NCBI GenBank assembly: GCA_016718875.1
Contig: JADKBL010000005.1
Location: 1 to 64,000 of the forward strand
Direction of reading: 5' to 3'
From: Bacteroidota bacterium
GTDB lineage: Bacteria; Bacteroidota; Bacteroidia; Bacteroidales; VadinHA17
DNA length: 64,000 bases
In this document: positions 36,207 through 46,910 of the stretch, piece by piece
How positions within the stretch are numbered: the first letter of the stretch is position 1
How the letters are laid out: every line of letters starts with the position of its first letter
The notes under the pieces: model-generated
The model's input: the letters and a program-made list of their open reading frames with translations, nothing else
Told to the model about the DNA's origin: nothing
Databases searched by the model: none
Translations under genes and position numbers: made by a program

Positions 36207-36242
36207 CAAATTTTTATACTGAAGAAAAATAATATAAGAAGC

Positions 36243-36497
36243 ATGGCAAACCATAAGTCATCGGAAAAAAGGATCAGGCAGACTGAAGTAAGAAAGGATA
36301 ACAATAAGTATTACGCTAAAACCACGCGTAATGCACTTAAGACCCTTCGCACCACAACTAATAAGGAAGAGGCCTCAGCTCAGCTTCCAAAACTTACATC
36401 TATGCTTGACAAACTTGCCAAGAAGAATATCATTCACAAGAAAAAGGCTTCGAACCTTAAATCATCTCTTGTAAAGCACGTTAACGGATTATCGTAA
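36243..36497 (+). CDS. rpsT: 30S ribosomal protein S20 (bS20)
   Basis: An 84-residue basic protein that begins MANHKSSEKRIRQTEVR and has the three-helix, Lys/Arg-rich layout of bS20, including the central SMLDKLAKKNIIHKKKASN. It binds the 5' domain of 16S rRNA. It is preceded by tRNA-Glu and followed by a strong hairpin with a T tail. The start is an ATG. Confidence 0.97.
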   Translation: MANHKSSEKRIRQTEVRKDNNKYYAKTTRNALKTLRTTTNKEEASAQLPKLTSMLDKLAKKNIIHKKKASNLKSSLVKHVNGLS

Positions 36498-36517
36498 ACA
36501 GAATAAATTATAATAAG

Positions 36518-36552
36518 AAGGCTGTCCTGCATTTGGAGGACAGCCTTTTTTA
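36518..36552 (+). terminator. Rho-independent terminator after rpsT
   Basis: AAGGCTGTCCT (36518-36528) pairs perfectly with AGGACAGCCTT (36537-36547) over an 8-base loop and runs into a T-rich tail. Confidence 0.9.
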
Positions 36553-36587
36553 TTATATTTAAACTGCATTTCGAAAATTCGTGCTAC

Positions 36588-37272
36588 ATGTCTATTAAAA
36601 TTACCGAATGGGCTGTCGAGGACAGACCCAGGGAAAAACTTATCCAGAAAGGCACATCGAGCCTTAGCGATGCTGAACTGCTTGGTATACTTATAAGTTC
36701 CGGGACTAAAGATAAATCAGCAGTGGATTTGGGCCGAGAATTGCTGGGCCTTGTTAACAATAACCTGAACAGCCTGGGAAAACTATCAATCAGTGACCTG
36801 AAAAAACTTCATGGTATTGGCACTGCACGGGCAGTTACAATTGCAGCCGCACTTGAACTGGGGAGGCGCAGGAAACTGGCAGAGGGACCCGAAGTACCAC
36901 AAATCAAATGTTCCAAAGACGTTGCAGATATTTTCCAGCCATTGCTGGCTGATCTCCTCCATGAAGAGTTCTGGATACTCTTTCTCAACAGGTCAAACCG
37001 CGTGATCAACAGGATGAAGTTAAGTCAGGGCGGAATAAGCGGCACTGTAACAGATGTCAGGATTGTTATGAAAAAATGCTATTGAATATCTGGCTTCCGG
37101 AATAATTGTCTGCCATAATCACCCATCAGGAAACCTGAATCCCAGCGAGTCAGACTCTAAGATTACACAAAAGATTAAAGAAGCTGGTAATCTTATGGAT
37201 ATCCAGCTGCTTGACCATCTGATAATTTCAGATAAAGACTACTACAGTTTTGCTGATAATGGTCTAATATAA
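36588..37272 (+). pseudogene. radC: RadC family JAB-domain DNA repair protein, frameshifted
   Basis: Frame one (36588-37085) encodes the helix-hairpin-helix half (LKKLHGIGTARAVTIAAALELG) and the first part of the MPN/JAB domain (EEFWILFLNRSNRVI, GGISGTVTDVR). It stops within six codons after an A6 run (37071-37076). The next frame continues perfectly with AIEYLASGIIVCHNHPSG and PSESD, the JAMM metal ligands, to a stop at 37272. One A too many in the run would explain the break (restored reading: VMKNAIEYLAS). The joined protein of about 228 residues has the usual RadC length. RadC's DNA-repair role is itself doubtful. I expect an intact gene with a sequencing indel. Confidence 0.9.
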
Positions 37273-37317
37273 TTGTCGTGCTGTCTTACGGTCCTGCAGT
37301 CTTGCAGTCTGAGAAAG

Positions 37318-37815
37318 TCAGAGCTTTAATACAGAGGAATGATCTGAGCAGGATTCAAGCAGTGAAGAAATCGTTTTATTAAGAACAGGATGAATGAAGC
37401 CTGGGGCTATTTCGCAAAGAGGTACAAGCACAAACCTCCGCTCATGAAGATGAGAATGAGGAATATGAAGATGATTTTCATCAATTACCAGATCACCGAA
37501 AATAAGAATATCTATATCTATTATACGTGATGAATATTGTCTATTACCACGTATCCTGCCCATCGAAATTTCAATTTCCAGTATTGCCGATAACAAAGCC
37601 CCCGGAGAAAGTGATGTTTCAATCCCGGCCACCATATTTAAAAAACTTGTTTCTGATGAAAATCCCCAGGGTTCAGTTTCATATACAGACGATAAAGATA
37701 CTGCATTGCCTGTCACCTCCTCAATCCTTCTAATTGCAACCATTAGGTTTTCTCTCCTGTTTCCAAGATTGGAACCAATGCCCAGGAAGGCTTTATTAAC
37801 ATTCTGTACTTCCAT
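37318..37815 (-). CDS. folK: 2-amino-4-hydroxy-6-hydroxymethyldihydropteridine diphosphokinase
   Basis: A 165-residue HPPK. The N-terminus KAFLGIGSNLGNRRENL, then VYETEPWGFSSETSFLNMV and the metal- and ATP-binding GRIRGNRQYSSRIIDIDIL are complete. It transfers pyrophosphate from ATP to the pterin in folate synthesis. It is divergent from sppA (86 bases), an arrangement often kept in Bacteroidales. The start is an ATG. Confidence 0.96.
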   Translation of the reverse strand: MEVQNVNKAFLGIGSNLGNRRENLMVAIRRIEEVTGNAVSLSSVYETEPWGFSSETSFLNMVAGIETSLSPGALLSAILEIEISMGRIRGNRQYSSRIIDIDILIFGDLVIDENHLHIPHSHLHERRFVLVPLCEIAPGFIHPVLNKTISSLLESCSDHSSVLKL

Positions 37816-37901
37816 TTTTCAAAAGTATTAAATACATATGTACCTTTACAGAATCATTCACTTTTTTATATATTTAAAACCAATAAATAAACCTGCAATA
37901 C

Positions 37902-39671
37902 ATGAAAGATTTTTTTAAGTATACGCTTGCTACTATCACAGGCATTATTCTTGCTTCAATTATCTTTTTCATAATACTGATAGCAGCCCTGAGTGCCATT
38001 GTTGCATCAGGTGACAAACCAGTTACAGTAAGTGAAAACTCAGTCCTGGTACTTAATGCCGGGATTATGATCCCCGACAGGGGTACTGAAAATCCATTAG
38101 CAGGTCTCGATTTCACTGATATGTCATTTAATCCGACGCCCGGACTGAATGAAATTCTCCGTAACATACGCAAAGCCTCAGCAGATAGTAAAATAAAAGG
38201 CATTCTGATTGAAAATGGCCTGATCCCTTCAGGTTGGGCCACAACCGGTGAAATACGTGAAGCATTACTGGAATTCAGGGATTCAGGAAAATTCGTTATA
38301 TCTTACACGGACTACCTGCTGACACAACAGTGCTATTACCTCTCAACAGCTGCAGACAAAATCTATGTCAACCCTGATGCAATGGTTGAATTCAAAGGCC
38401 TTTCCAGCGAGGTCATCTTCTTCAAGAATGCCCTAGAAAAACTGGGAATTGAGGTTCAGGTTACTCGCCATGGAAAATTTAAAGGGGCAGTCGAACCTTT
38501 TATCCTCGACAAACTCAGTGAGGAAAACAAAGAACAGATCAAAGATTATACGGGTTCAATCTGGAAGCATGTTATTGAGACAATTTCCGAAGCTAGGGGT
38601 ATTCCGGTTGAAAAACTCTCAACTCTTGCCGATAATCTTGCCGGTAATATAGCTGCCAGTGCATGGGACAATAATCTGGTAGATGGCCTCTTGTTCAGGG
38701 ATCAGATGATCGATACTCTTAAAACACTTGCTGGCGTTGAAAAAGACAAGGACCTCAAACTTGTATCTATGACAAAGTATGGAAAGGTTCATGATCCCGC
38801 CACTGTCTTTTCAACAAAAAACAGGATCTCTGTAATATATGCTGAAGGGAATATAGTAATGGATAAGGGAAATGAGACAAATATCGGAGGCAGGCATTAC
38901 GCAGAAGTTATAAGAAAAGAGAGGCTGGACACAGCAGTAAAAGCAATTGTGCTGAGAGTTAACTCACCCGGAGGAAATGCAATTGCATCAGATGAAATAT
39001 GGAGGGAAATTACCCTTGCAAAAAAGACTAAACCTGTTGTAATTTCAATGGGTAATTATGCAGCATCAGGAGGTTATTATATCTCATGCCCAGCTACAAA
39101 AATATATGCAAGCCCGGTAACCATTTCAGGATCTATAGGTGTATTCGGACTCCTTCCAAATGCTGGTAAGCTTATGGAAAAGAAGCTCGGACTAAATACT
39201 GAAACTGTTAACACCAACATGAATTCCGATTTTCCATCGGTATTCAGGCCTATGAACACCTATGAAAAAGAGGTAATGCAGTTAAGTATTGAAAAGATCT
39301 ACAGTGAATTTGTTGATAAAGTGGCTAGCGGAAGAGAAATGACTTATACAGAAGTTGATAATATAGGCCAGGGAAGAGTATGGAGCGGCTCCGGAGCAAT
39401 GAAAATCGGTCTCGTTGATGAAATCGGAGGACTAAAGGATGCCATAAAGGGAGCTGCCGAACTTGCATCCATAGATAAATACAAAGTAAAAGAATTACCT
39501 GAACTGGAAGATCCCTACACACGCTTACTGACACAGCTTAGCGGGGATGTCAGGATGAGTATTCTCAAAAAGGAACTGGGAGAAGCAATGGTATACTACA
39601 AGAGGTTAATAGAACTTAAAGAACTTTCAGGGATACAGGCAAGACTTCCATATTTTATTGATATCCGTTAA
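37902..39671 (+). CDS. sppA: Signal peptide peptidase SppA, 67K type
   Basis: A 589-residue double-domain SppA with an N-terminal transmembrane helix (about 8-35). The catalytic Ser/Lys pair is visible: Lys194 in GKFKGAVEPF, in the N-terminal half, and Ser389 in NYAASGGYYISCP, in the C-terminal half. The S49 motif GNAIASDEIWREI and the SGSIGVFG segment are also present. It degrades cleaved signal peptides in the inner membrane. The lpxK ATG lies 4 bases after its stop, and purine nucleoside phosphorylase follows, so this is one operon. The start is an ATG. Confidence 0.95.
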   Translation: MKDFFKYTLATITGIILASIIFFIILIAALSAIVASGDKPVTVSENSVLVLNAGIMIPDRGTENPLAGLDFTDMSFNPTPGLNEILRNIRKASADSKIKGILIENGLIPSGWATTGEIREALLEFRDSGKFVISYTDYLLTQQCYYLSTAADKIYVNPDAMVEFKGLSSEVIFFKNALEKLGIEVQVTRHGKFKGAVEPFILDKLSEENKEQIKDYTGSIWKHVIETISEARGIPVEKLSTLADNLAGNIAASAWDNNLVDGLLFRDQMIDTLKTLAGVEKDKDLKLVSMTKYGKVHDPATVFSTKNRISVIYAEGNIVMDKGNETNIGGRHYAEVIRKERLDTAVKAIVLRVNSPGGNAIASDEIWREITLAKKTKPVVISMGNYAASGGYYISCPATKIYASPVTISGSIGVFGLLPNAGKLMEKKLGLNTETVNTNMNSDFPSVFRPMNTYEKEVMQLSIEKIYSEFVDKVASGREMTYTEVDNIGQGRVWSGSGAMKIGLVDEIGGLKDAIKGAAELASIDKYKVKELPELEDPYTRLLTQLSGDVRMSILKKELGEAMVYYKRLIELKELSGIQARLPYFIDIR

Positions 39672-39674
39672 ATT

Positions 39675-40772
39675 ATGGGAAACAGCAGGATACTTCTTTA
39701 TCCGGTTTCGGTTATATACGGACTGATAACCAGTTTAAGGAATTTCCTGTACAATACAGGGATCCTGCCTGCTGTTGAATTCAGCATTCCTGTAATCTGC
39801 GTTGGAAATATTACAGTCGGAGGAACAGGCAAAACTCCGCATACCGAATATCTTTCGGACCTTCTCAGAAAACAGTTCAGAGTAGCCGTTCTGAGCAGAG
39901 GGTATAAAAGAAAATCAGTCGGGTTCAGAATAGTTACGCCTGATTCACTTGTATCAGATACAGGTGATGAACCGTTACAGATATCCCGCAAATTTCCCGA
40001 TGTACTGGTAGTTGTCGACAGGAACAGGGTTAACGGAGTCCGAAAAATCCTTGAGATACAACCTGAAACTGAAGTAATAATACTTGACGATGGATTTCAG
40101 CACAGGCGAATTACTCCCGGATTTTCAATCCTTTTATCCGATTTCGAACGACTTATTATCAGGGATCACATGCTACCATACGGCAACCTGAGAGAGAGCA
40201 TTTCAAATATAAGAAGGGCAGATATTATTCTGGTTACAAAAACTCCGGCTGACATAAGCCCAATTAATCGCAGACTAGTTGTTAAAGAAATAAATAAGGC
40301 TCCTTATCAGAATCTGTACTTCACCTCCATTAAGTATAACACTCCTGCCCCCCTTTTCCCTAAAACTGAACCCTCAAATACAAATCCTGACCTAACTAAA
40401 CTTTACGGAGCTGGTATTGTCCTTGTTACAGGTATTGCTAATCCATTACCGCTTAAAGATCTGATCGATTCAACAGCAGGAGAGGTGATCCACCTTCACT
40501 ATCCTGATCATTACAACTTCAGGGAAAAAGACCTGCAATCAATTTATGAGGCTTTCAACAGACTTCAATCACCTGTAAAGTATGTGATCACTACTGAGAA
40601 AGATTCTGTCAGGTTGAAGGAATTTAGTAATATTGCAGAGCCAATTAAGTCGGCAATGTTTTATATACCTGTCGGAATTTATTTTTTGAATGATGACAGT
40701 AATGAGTTTGATAATCTGATCATTGAATATGTTAGAAAAAATAAGCGAAACAACAGAATTTCTGAGATCTGA
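39675..40772 (+). CDS. lpxK: Tetraacyldisaccharide 4'-kinase
   Basis: A 365-residue LpxK. The N-terminal region and the P-loop VGNITVGGTGKTPHTEYL are intact, LSRGYKRKSVGFRIV and DDGFQHRRITPGFSI are family blocks, and the basic membrane-associated N-terminus is present. It phosphorylates the 4' position of the lipid A disaccharide on the inner face of the inner membrane. It begins 4 bases after sppA and overlaps the start of purine nucleoside phosphorylase by 44 bases. The start is an ATG. Confidence 0.95.
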   Translation: MGNSRILLYPVSVIYGLITSLRNFLYNTGILPAVEFSIPVICVGNITVGGTGKTPHTEYLSDLLRKQFRVAVLSRGYKRKSVGFRIVTPDSLVSDTGDEPLQISRKFPDVLVVVDRNRVNGVRKILEIQPETEVIILDDGFQHRRITPGFSILLSDFERLIIRDHMLPYGNLRESISNIRRADIILVTKTPADISPINRRLVVKEINKAPYQNLYFTSIKYNTPAPLFPKTEPSNTNPDLTKLYGAGIVLVTGIANPLPLKDLIDSTAGEVIHLHYPDHYNFREKDLQSIYEAFNRLQSPVKYVITTEKDSVRLKEFSNIAEPIKSAMFYIPVGIYFLNDDSNEFDNLIIEYVRKNKRNNRISEI

Positions 40773-41538
40773 GGGATTTATTGATCCCGTTGCCGGTATA
40801 ATACTTGGAACCGGCCTTGGCGGACTCACAGCAAAAATGGTTAACAGGAAAGAAATTGACTACAGGAATATTCCCAATTTCCCCGTGTCTACCGTGGAAG
40901 GTCATGAAGGCAAGCTTATATTCGGTGAATTCGGCGGCAGAAAAATAGTCGTCATGAAGGGACGTTTTCATTACTACGAAGGTTATGGCCCGGAACAGGT
41001 TTCATTTGCAGTAAGGGTTCTGAAATATCTTGGAATAAAATGCCTCTTCCTATCAAATGCTGCGGGAGGTGTAAATCCTGATTTCCAGATAGGCGATATT
41101 ATGGTTATTACTGACCATATCAACCTTCTGCCAAATCCTTTGGTCGGTCAGAATGACGAAAGAATTGGCGTAAGATTTCCCGACATGGGTGAAGCATATG
41201 ACAGGTATCTGATAAAGAAAGCCCTTCTTATTGCAGCTGAGCACCATATGAGAATCAGGAAGGGAGTTTACCTGGCCACCAGCGGCCCTACATTTGAAAC
41301 TCCTGCAGAGTACAAATATTTCAGGATAATAGGGGCAGATGCTGTTGGAATGTCGACAACTCCTGAGGTAATTGTTGCCCGTCATATGGGACTACCTTGC
41401 TTTGCAGTAAGTGTAATAACCGATCTCGGAGTGGAAGGAAAGATAGCATACACGACTCACGAATCTGTCCAGCATGAAGCTGAAAAGACAGAATCGAATA
41501 TGACAATAATTATGACTGAACTGATAAATTCATTATAA
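40729..41538 (+). CDS. punA: Purine nucleoside phosphorylase
   Basis: A 269-residue trimeric-type PNP. GIILGTGLGGL, the substrate-handling VEGHEGKLIFGEFGG, KGRFHYYEGYGPE, LFLSNAAGGVNP, the hinge ATSGPTFETPAEYK and MSTTPEVIVARH are all characteristic. It converts purine nucleosides and phosphate to base and ribose 1-phosphate. The ATG at 40729 is preferred to the upstream TTG (40723). Even so, the coding region overlaps lpxK by 44 bases in another frame, an unusually long overlap, so the two are translated from one message. Confidence 0.93.
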   Translation: MLEKISETTEFLRSEGFIDPVAGIILGTGLGGLTAKMVNRKEIDYRNIPNFPVSTVEGHEGKLIFGEFGGRKIVVMKGRFHYYEGYGPEQVSFAVRVLKYLGIKCLFLSNAAGGVNPDFQIGDIMVITDHINLLPNPLVGQNDERIGVRFPDMGEAYDRYLIKKALLIAAEHHMRIRKGVYLATSGPTFETPAEYKYFRIIGADAVGMSTTPEVIVARHMGLPCFAVSVITDLGVEGKIAYTTHESVQHEAEKTESNMTIIMTELINSL

Positions 41539-41545
41539 TTTTTTA

Positions 41546-41575
41546 CCCCTAAATCCCCCAAGGGGGACTTTTAAA
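41546..41575. repeat. Short C-run/G-run palindrome (CCCCTAAATCCCCCAAGGGGG)
   Basis: TCCCCC-AA-GGGGGA (41554-41567) is a perfect inverted repeat with 6-base arms, inside the phrase CCCCTAAAT...ACTTTTAAA. It lies in the 73-base gap after punA. Such motifs are seen as dispersed intergenic repeats in many Bacteroidota genomes. Only one copy is here. Confidence 0.6.
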
Positions 41576-41611
41576 TAGCTGATGTTTTGAGCCTCCATGG
41601 CGGATTGGGAG

Positions 41612-44600
41612 TCATCTTAATACTGTACAAACTTTCTTCAATCTCACTGTTCTACCTTTGTCATCAAATAGATTAATGAGGATTATATAAATCCCCGATC
41701 TGACGGGTGTCCCATCATCTGCAGTTCCATCCCATACCATTGATACCTCACTTCCTGCAAGCAGATTTGAAGCTACTTTCCTGATTAGTCCCCCGGTTTC
41801 ATCAAATATTGAAACAGATAAAACATTACCGCTTCCTCCGGGTTTTATAATGATTGTCAGAAGATCCTCATAACCATCATTATCAGGAGTGATCTTTGTC
41901 GATGAAAAAACAAGAAATTCATCTTCACCAGATGTTTCAGAAATGACAGAATTAGGACCTCCCGGGGTACCCCAGCCGGAAATTTCGGTTGCCGAATGCC
42001 AGTTTACAGCCTGGTCTGACGGATTGCATTTTATTGTTTTTTCAAGAGATATGCCTTCAAAGCCTGAAAGGATGGAATAATGCATCGCTTCATTGTATGA
42101 CATCTTATCAATCAGGTCCAGCTCATTGTTCAGGAGAAGAATATTTCCATCATCATCAGGCATTGACGGCAAAGATGGTACTTCAAATATCCTGTCGGAA
42201 GATGATGAAGAATACCGGTCAATCAATCTCTCCCGGTCAGTGGTAATTGTGTAATAAGTACCTGGCAGAATACATCGTCTTGTCATCGACAATTGAACAA
42301 GCTCACTTGTGTCAGAGGTGAGAGGATTTACGCCTGCAAGCATAAGCATTGACGCATCAATGACCTTTTCCGAACAATTGAAAAATTCAATATAATCAGG
42401 ATCTCCAGGAAAAGGATTAAAGAGAAGTTCGTTAAAAGAGACATCGCCTACTGACGGTGGTTCCGCAAGTCCGAAAGTAAATTCAGAGTCTGTTGCAGAG
42501 TTACCCGCAAAATCAGTCATAGTTTCAGGCAGTTCCAGCTTGTAAAGGTTTTCTATCTCCATATCTGCTGAAAGCCTGATAACAAATTCCCTGAACAGAG
42601 GATCCGATGCTGAATAGCTTTCTATAACCGGCCCTCCTTCAATCTTAGAACTGCCAATTTTGGTAAAGTCTTTTACAGGTTCAGAAAACCTGATAGTAAG
42701 AGACTTGCTGTCTCCAGGAAAAAGATTCACTATCCCTTTAAAATAATTGTCTTTGTTGGCAGCCGAAACCGAGTTAGTAGTTCCGGGTGTTCCCCCTTTC
42801 CTTGATACTGATGACTTCCAGTTACCCTCATAAAAAAACGGGAATGCCTCATCTATTATCTCAAGTGACCAGCCTCCCTGCGATTTAAGATCACTCGCAT
42901 ACCAGTCATCAGAATATTCAACTCCATGCATCAGCATTCCGGAGCTATCATAAAGACAGAGCAGCTTGCCCTCATCAGTCAGAGAAGGAAATTGCCTGAG
43001 CCCTGTTACCATTCCAAAATCCTTAAATAATAAGGTATCCTGTACAGAAGTTAATATTCGTATCTCCCCAGGCGCCATAATGAAAGATGGCAGAGCAACA
43101 ATCTGTTCTCCTGCAACAAGTCTCCAGTTGTTAAGATTGAGAGAAAATGAACTCCTGTTTTTTATCTCAAAATACTCACCGGAGGGCAGTGATACTGAGG
43201 GAGCCGGATCAGCCATTATTTCTGTCAGAATTATATCTCCTGTTTCAGCCCATACAGGTGTAAATTTTATAGTAGTGTCATTCCGGCAATTTTCAGATTT
43301 ATCACATAACTGCGTGATTGTCAATATATTTAACTCTTTATTAATGAGTTCTTTAGCAAATGTAATTCTGAATAAAAAGTTATTCCGATTTATAACTGAA
43401 ACCGGTTTATTTATTTCATCATTCAATGAAAAATTAATTACAGAAAGAAAATCAGGTTTTGGATCCTCACTAAGTTTTATTTCAACAGAATTCTTTCCTG
43501 AACCAACACAATCCTTGATGATCGGAGCTTCCAGATCTTTATTAAAATTCAAAGCACCCGGGGTACCCCACCCCATACTCTCGGATTCAGAATACCAGCT
43601 AAGGGCTTCTTCAGATAAGTTCTGCGGATTATCCTTTGCAAGAGCAACGCCTTCATTATCTGGCAATAACGCATTATGCAAGCTGTCATTGTAAAAGACC
43701 TCATCAATCTTATCCAGCTCCATGTTATAGAGTATCAGATGTCCGACGGCATCCGGCATTGAAGGAAGATTTGCAATTTCAAAAAGATGATCCGGATCTC
43801 CTGATTTGTATCTGTCATATATTTTTTTTCTGTCAGTAGTTATAGCATAGTATGATCCCGGCATAATGCATCGCTTATCTGGGGAAACATTAATTGGTTG
43901 AGAAGGCTCTCCAGAATCTTCATTAACAGAAACAATCTGAAGCCGTGAAGCATCGATTATTTTATCTGACTTGTTATAAAACTCAACATAATCAGGATCA
44001 CCCGGCAATGGATTAAAGAGAAGCTCGTTAAACAAAATATCCTTAGAGTGGGATGGTTCTGTTATCCCGAATTCAAAATTTCCTGTTTGAATCCGGTTGT
44101 AGGCAAAATCTCTGATATTATCCGAAACCAAAAAATTATAAATCTTCTTCCTGATCAAAGGAGATGTGGTTCTCGCAGCAAACTCCCTGAATAACGGATC
44201 AATTGGCAGAATTTCAATAACTTCAAGATCATCTATCCCAACATCGCGGATTGCATTCGAAAGATTGATTACCGGTTCTGAAAATCTTACAATAATTTTA
44301 CTGCTGTCATCCGGGAAAACATTCAGGATCCCGTAAAATGAAGTATCCGGATTGTCAGAAGAGACAGAATTGATCAATCCGGGGCTTCCCCCATTTCTGG
44401 AACATGATGCAATCCAATTCCCTTCATCATAGAACGGAAACTTTGTATCTTTCATCTCAAGCGACCAGCCACCTCCCGATTTTAATAAATCACCATACCA
44501 GTCAGAAGAGTATTCAACACCATGTATCAGAGTACCCAGACTGTCAGTGAGCCAAACTGCTTTTCCTACATCGGTAAGAGATGGAAATTGTTTTAAGCCT

Positions 44601-45826
44601 GTGACCTTCCCATATTTTGAAAACAAAATCGTATCCTGTAATAAACATATAATTCTTCTTTCCAAAGGCAACAAAACTACCTCCGGGAAGAGGATATTCT
44701 GATCTTCAGATGAAAGTTTCCAGTTTTTCAGATTAATTGAATATCCTGTCCTGTTAGTAATTTCCAGATATTCTTTCGTAGGAAGTGAAACTGATGGAAA
44801 AGGATCTGCCATTATTTCCGAGATTATCACATCTCCTGTTTCAGCCCATACCGGTGTAAAAGTTATGGCTGTGTCATTCAGGCAATTACCTGCTTTATCA
44901 CATATTCGCCGGATTGTAATGGTATTTATGTTCTTGTTTTTAAACTCATTAGCAAATTCAAGTTTAAATGACAAGCCCCCTTTCCGGCTAACAGTAAAAG
45001 GATTATCCGATAATGTTTCCATATAGAAATTATCAGCAGCAGTAAACTTATCGTCAGGTTCTTCACTTAGAGTAAACTCAATTGATTTTCTCCCGCACAC
45101 TGTGTAACCTGTTACCGCCGGAGGAGATGTATCCTCATAGAACACACCATTAATCATTATATCATCGATCCACAACAGGCGATCACGTGTGGAGGAGTAC
45201 CGGTAATATATCCCAAACCAGGAAGGTTTAATAATTCAGGATCATAACCTGAGGACATTCTGATAAGGCTATTATCCAATCGTAAGATCTTTATTTTCCA
45301 ATGCCCTTCTTTATCTCTCTCCACAACGATTTTAACCGGTTTAACAGTTCCAATTTCGGTTTGCCAGTTAACTGCACAGTTAACGACAACCGAAAGGGTG
45401 TTGCCTTTTACTCTCCAGAGTCTCAAAGTATCATCAAAGCCAGTCAGATTAACACCCAAAGAAAAACCATTTGTATTGCCATCAGCCGACATAACAGCAG
45501 GTGAAACATCAGACATCAGGAATACCGACCAGTTATTTGAGGAAGAAGGATCATATCCATGCCTTACTAACAAATGACCAGGCAGTGATCCCTTCATCTG
45601 CATGAAGATTTATTAACGGGATCCCAATCCTGTCAGTTCCTGCATCTGTATTATCAAATGAATGATGTAATGAGAACCTACCGGAGATGGCTCCGGCAGA
45701 ATCGGCTGACCATCTTGCCGGTATAGCCTGTACCCATTTATCTGACAATCCGTTTTCGAAATTATCAGATACCTGACCTGCTGCCATATATGGCAACAGC
45801 ATCAACAGCAAAATAACTTTTTTCAT
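41612..45826 (-). pseudogene. Large exported lamin-tail-domain surface protein with FlgD-like C-terminus, two frameshifts
   Basis: The product would be about 1,400 residues. It has a signal peptide (MKKVILLLMLLPYMAAGQ), an N-terminal jelly-roll domain, two similar units of about 532 residues, each with a WAETGD-EIMADP lamin-tail repeat and an FNELLFNP-GDPDY-EF lamin-tail repeat, and a FlgD-like beta domain at the end (ITPDNDGYEDLL, DETGGLIRKV, SGIYIILINLFD). The units come from a tandem duplication with a period of 1,596 bases. Two breaks separate frames 45826-45551, 45603-45157 and 45175-41612: near 45572-45574 (one T too many in the coding strand) and near 45229-45240 (one base missing). 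Such proteins are usually exported and cell-surface associated; no specific role is known. Confidence 0.85.
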
Positions 45827-45852
45827 GCAGCGGGACGAATAGAAAAAAAAGC

Positions 45853-45860
45853 TAATTTTG
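45853..45860 (+). promoter_or_regulatory. Bacteroidota -7 box upstream of asd
   Basis: TAATTTTG matches TAnnTTTG exactly and lies 59 bases before the asd ATG. The -33 box is not clear. Confidence 0.4.
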
Positions 45861-45918
45861 ACGCTCTTAACAATTAAGTAAATTTAATAAAACTATTAAA
45901 TCCAAACAAATTACTATC

Positions 45919-46908
45919 ATGAAAACAGCAGTCGTGGGTGCCACCGGAATGGTTGGCCAGACAATGATCAAAGTACTCGAGGAGAGGAATTTCCCTGTAA
46001 CACAGCTTATACCTGCAGCATCTGAGAAGTCGGTTGGTAAAGAGATCATGTTCAGGGGTAAGGCTGTGAAGGTAGTAAGTGTACAGGATGCCGTTGATGC
46101 AAAACCTGAATTTGCCATTTTTTCTGCCGGGGCAGGTACATCAAGAGATTGGGCACCTGTGTTTGCAAAAAACGGTACTGTGGTAATCGACAATTCCTCA
46201 TTCTGGCGTATGTATAATGAGGTACCGCTTATTGTACCTGAAATAAACAGCCATGTAATCAAAAAAGGTGATCGCATCATAGCTAATCCTAACTGTTCGA
46301 CAATACAGATGGTTATGGCACTGGCTCCTCTTCACAGGAAATACAAAATAAAAAGGCTTGTTGTTGCAACCTATCAGTCGGTTACAGGAACAGGCGTCAA
46401 GGCTGTTGCTCAGATGGAAAATGAGAGAGCCGGTATCAAAGGGGAAATGGCCTATGCACACCCAATTGACAAAAACTGCTTCCCCCATGGCGGATCATTC
46501 CAGCCAGATGGCTATACAACCGAGGAGCAGAAGCTGATAGATGAGACCAGGAAGATACTTGAAGATCCTTCCATCATGGTTACGGCTACAGTTGTCAGAA
46601 TACCTGTTGTGGGAGGTCATTCTGAAGCTGTGAATATTGAATTTGAAAATGATTTTGATATTGATACTGTTAAGAAATTAATAGCAGATTTCCCGGGTGT
46701 TGCAATCTATGATGATCCTTCAAAGAATGAATATCCGATGCCTCTGATGGCGCATAACAGGGATGAGGTTTTTGTCGGAAGAATAAGAAGAGACCTTTCA
46801 AAGGATAAATGCCTCAACCTCTGGATCGTATCAGACAACATCAGGAAAGGAGCTGCAACCAATGCAGTTCAGATTGCAGAATATATGTCAGCGAATAAGT
46901 TGTACTAG
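45919..46908 (+). CDS. asd: Aspartate-semialdehyde dehydrogenase
   Basis: A 329-residue Asd. The NADP-binding AVVGATGMVGQTMIKVL, the catalytic Cys126 in ANPNCSTIQ, the substrate-binding DNSSFWRMY, and PVVGGHSEAVNIEF with the His/Glu pair are complete. It reduces aspartyl phosphate to aspartate semialdehyde for lysine/DAP, threonine and methionine synthesis. It is a single gene, convergent with hflX (2 bases apart). The start is an ATG. Confidence 0.96.
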   Translation: MKTAVVGATGMVGQTMIKVLEERNFPVTQLIPAASEKSVGKEIMFRGKAVKVVSVQDAVDAKPEFAIFSAGAGTSRDWAPVFAKNGTVVIDNSSFWRMYNEVPLIVPEINSHVIKKGDRIIANPNCSTIQMVMALAPLHRKYKIKRLVVATYQSVTGTGVKAVAQMENERAGIKGEMAYAHPIDKNCFPHGGSFQPDGYTTEEQKLIDETRKILEDPSIMVTATVVRIPVVGGHSEAVNIEFENDFDIDTVKKLIADFPGVAIYDDPSKNEYPMPLMAHNRDEVFVGRIRRDLSKDKCLNLWIVSDNIRKGAATNAVQIAEYMSANKLY

Positions 46909-46910
46909 TA

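Noticed and set aside
42966..43694. 242-codon plus-strand frame opposite the lamin-tail gene
   Set aside because: It lies entirely antisense to a conserved coding region and has no domain or start context of its own.
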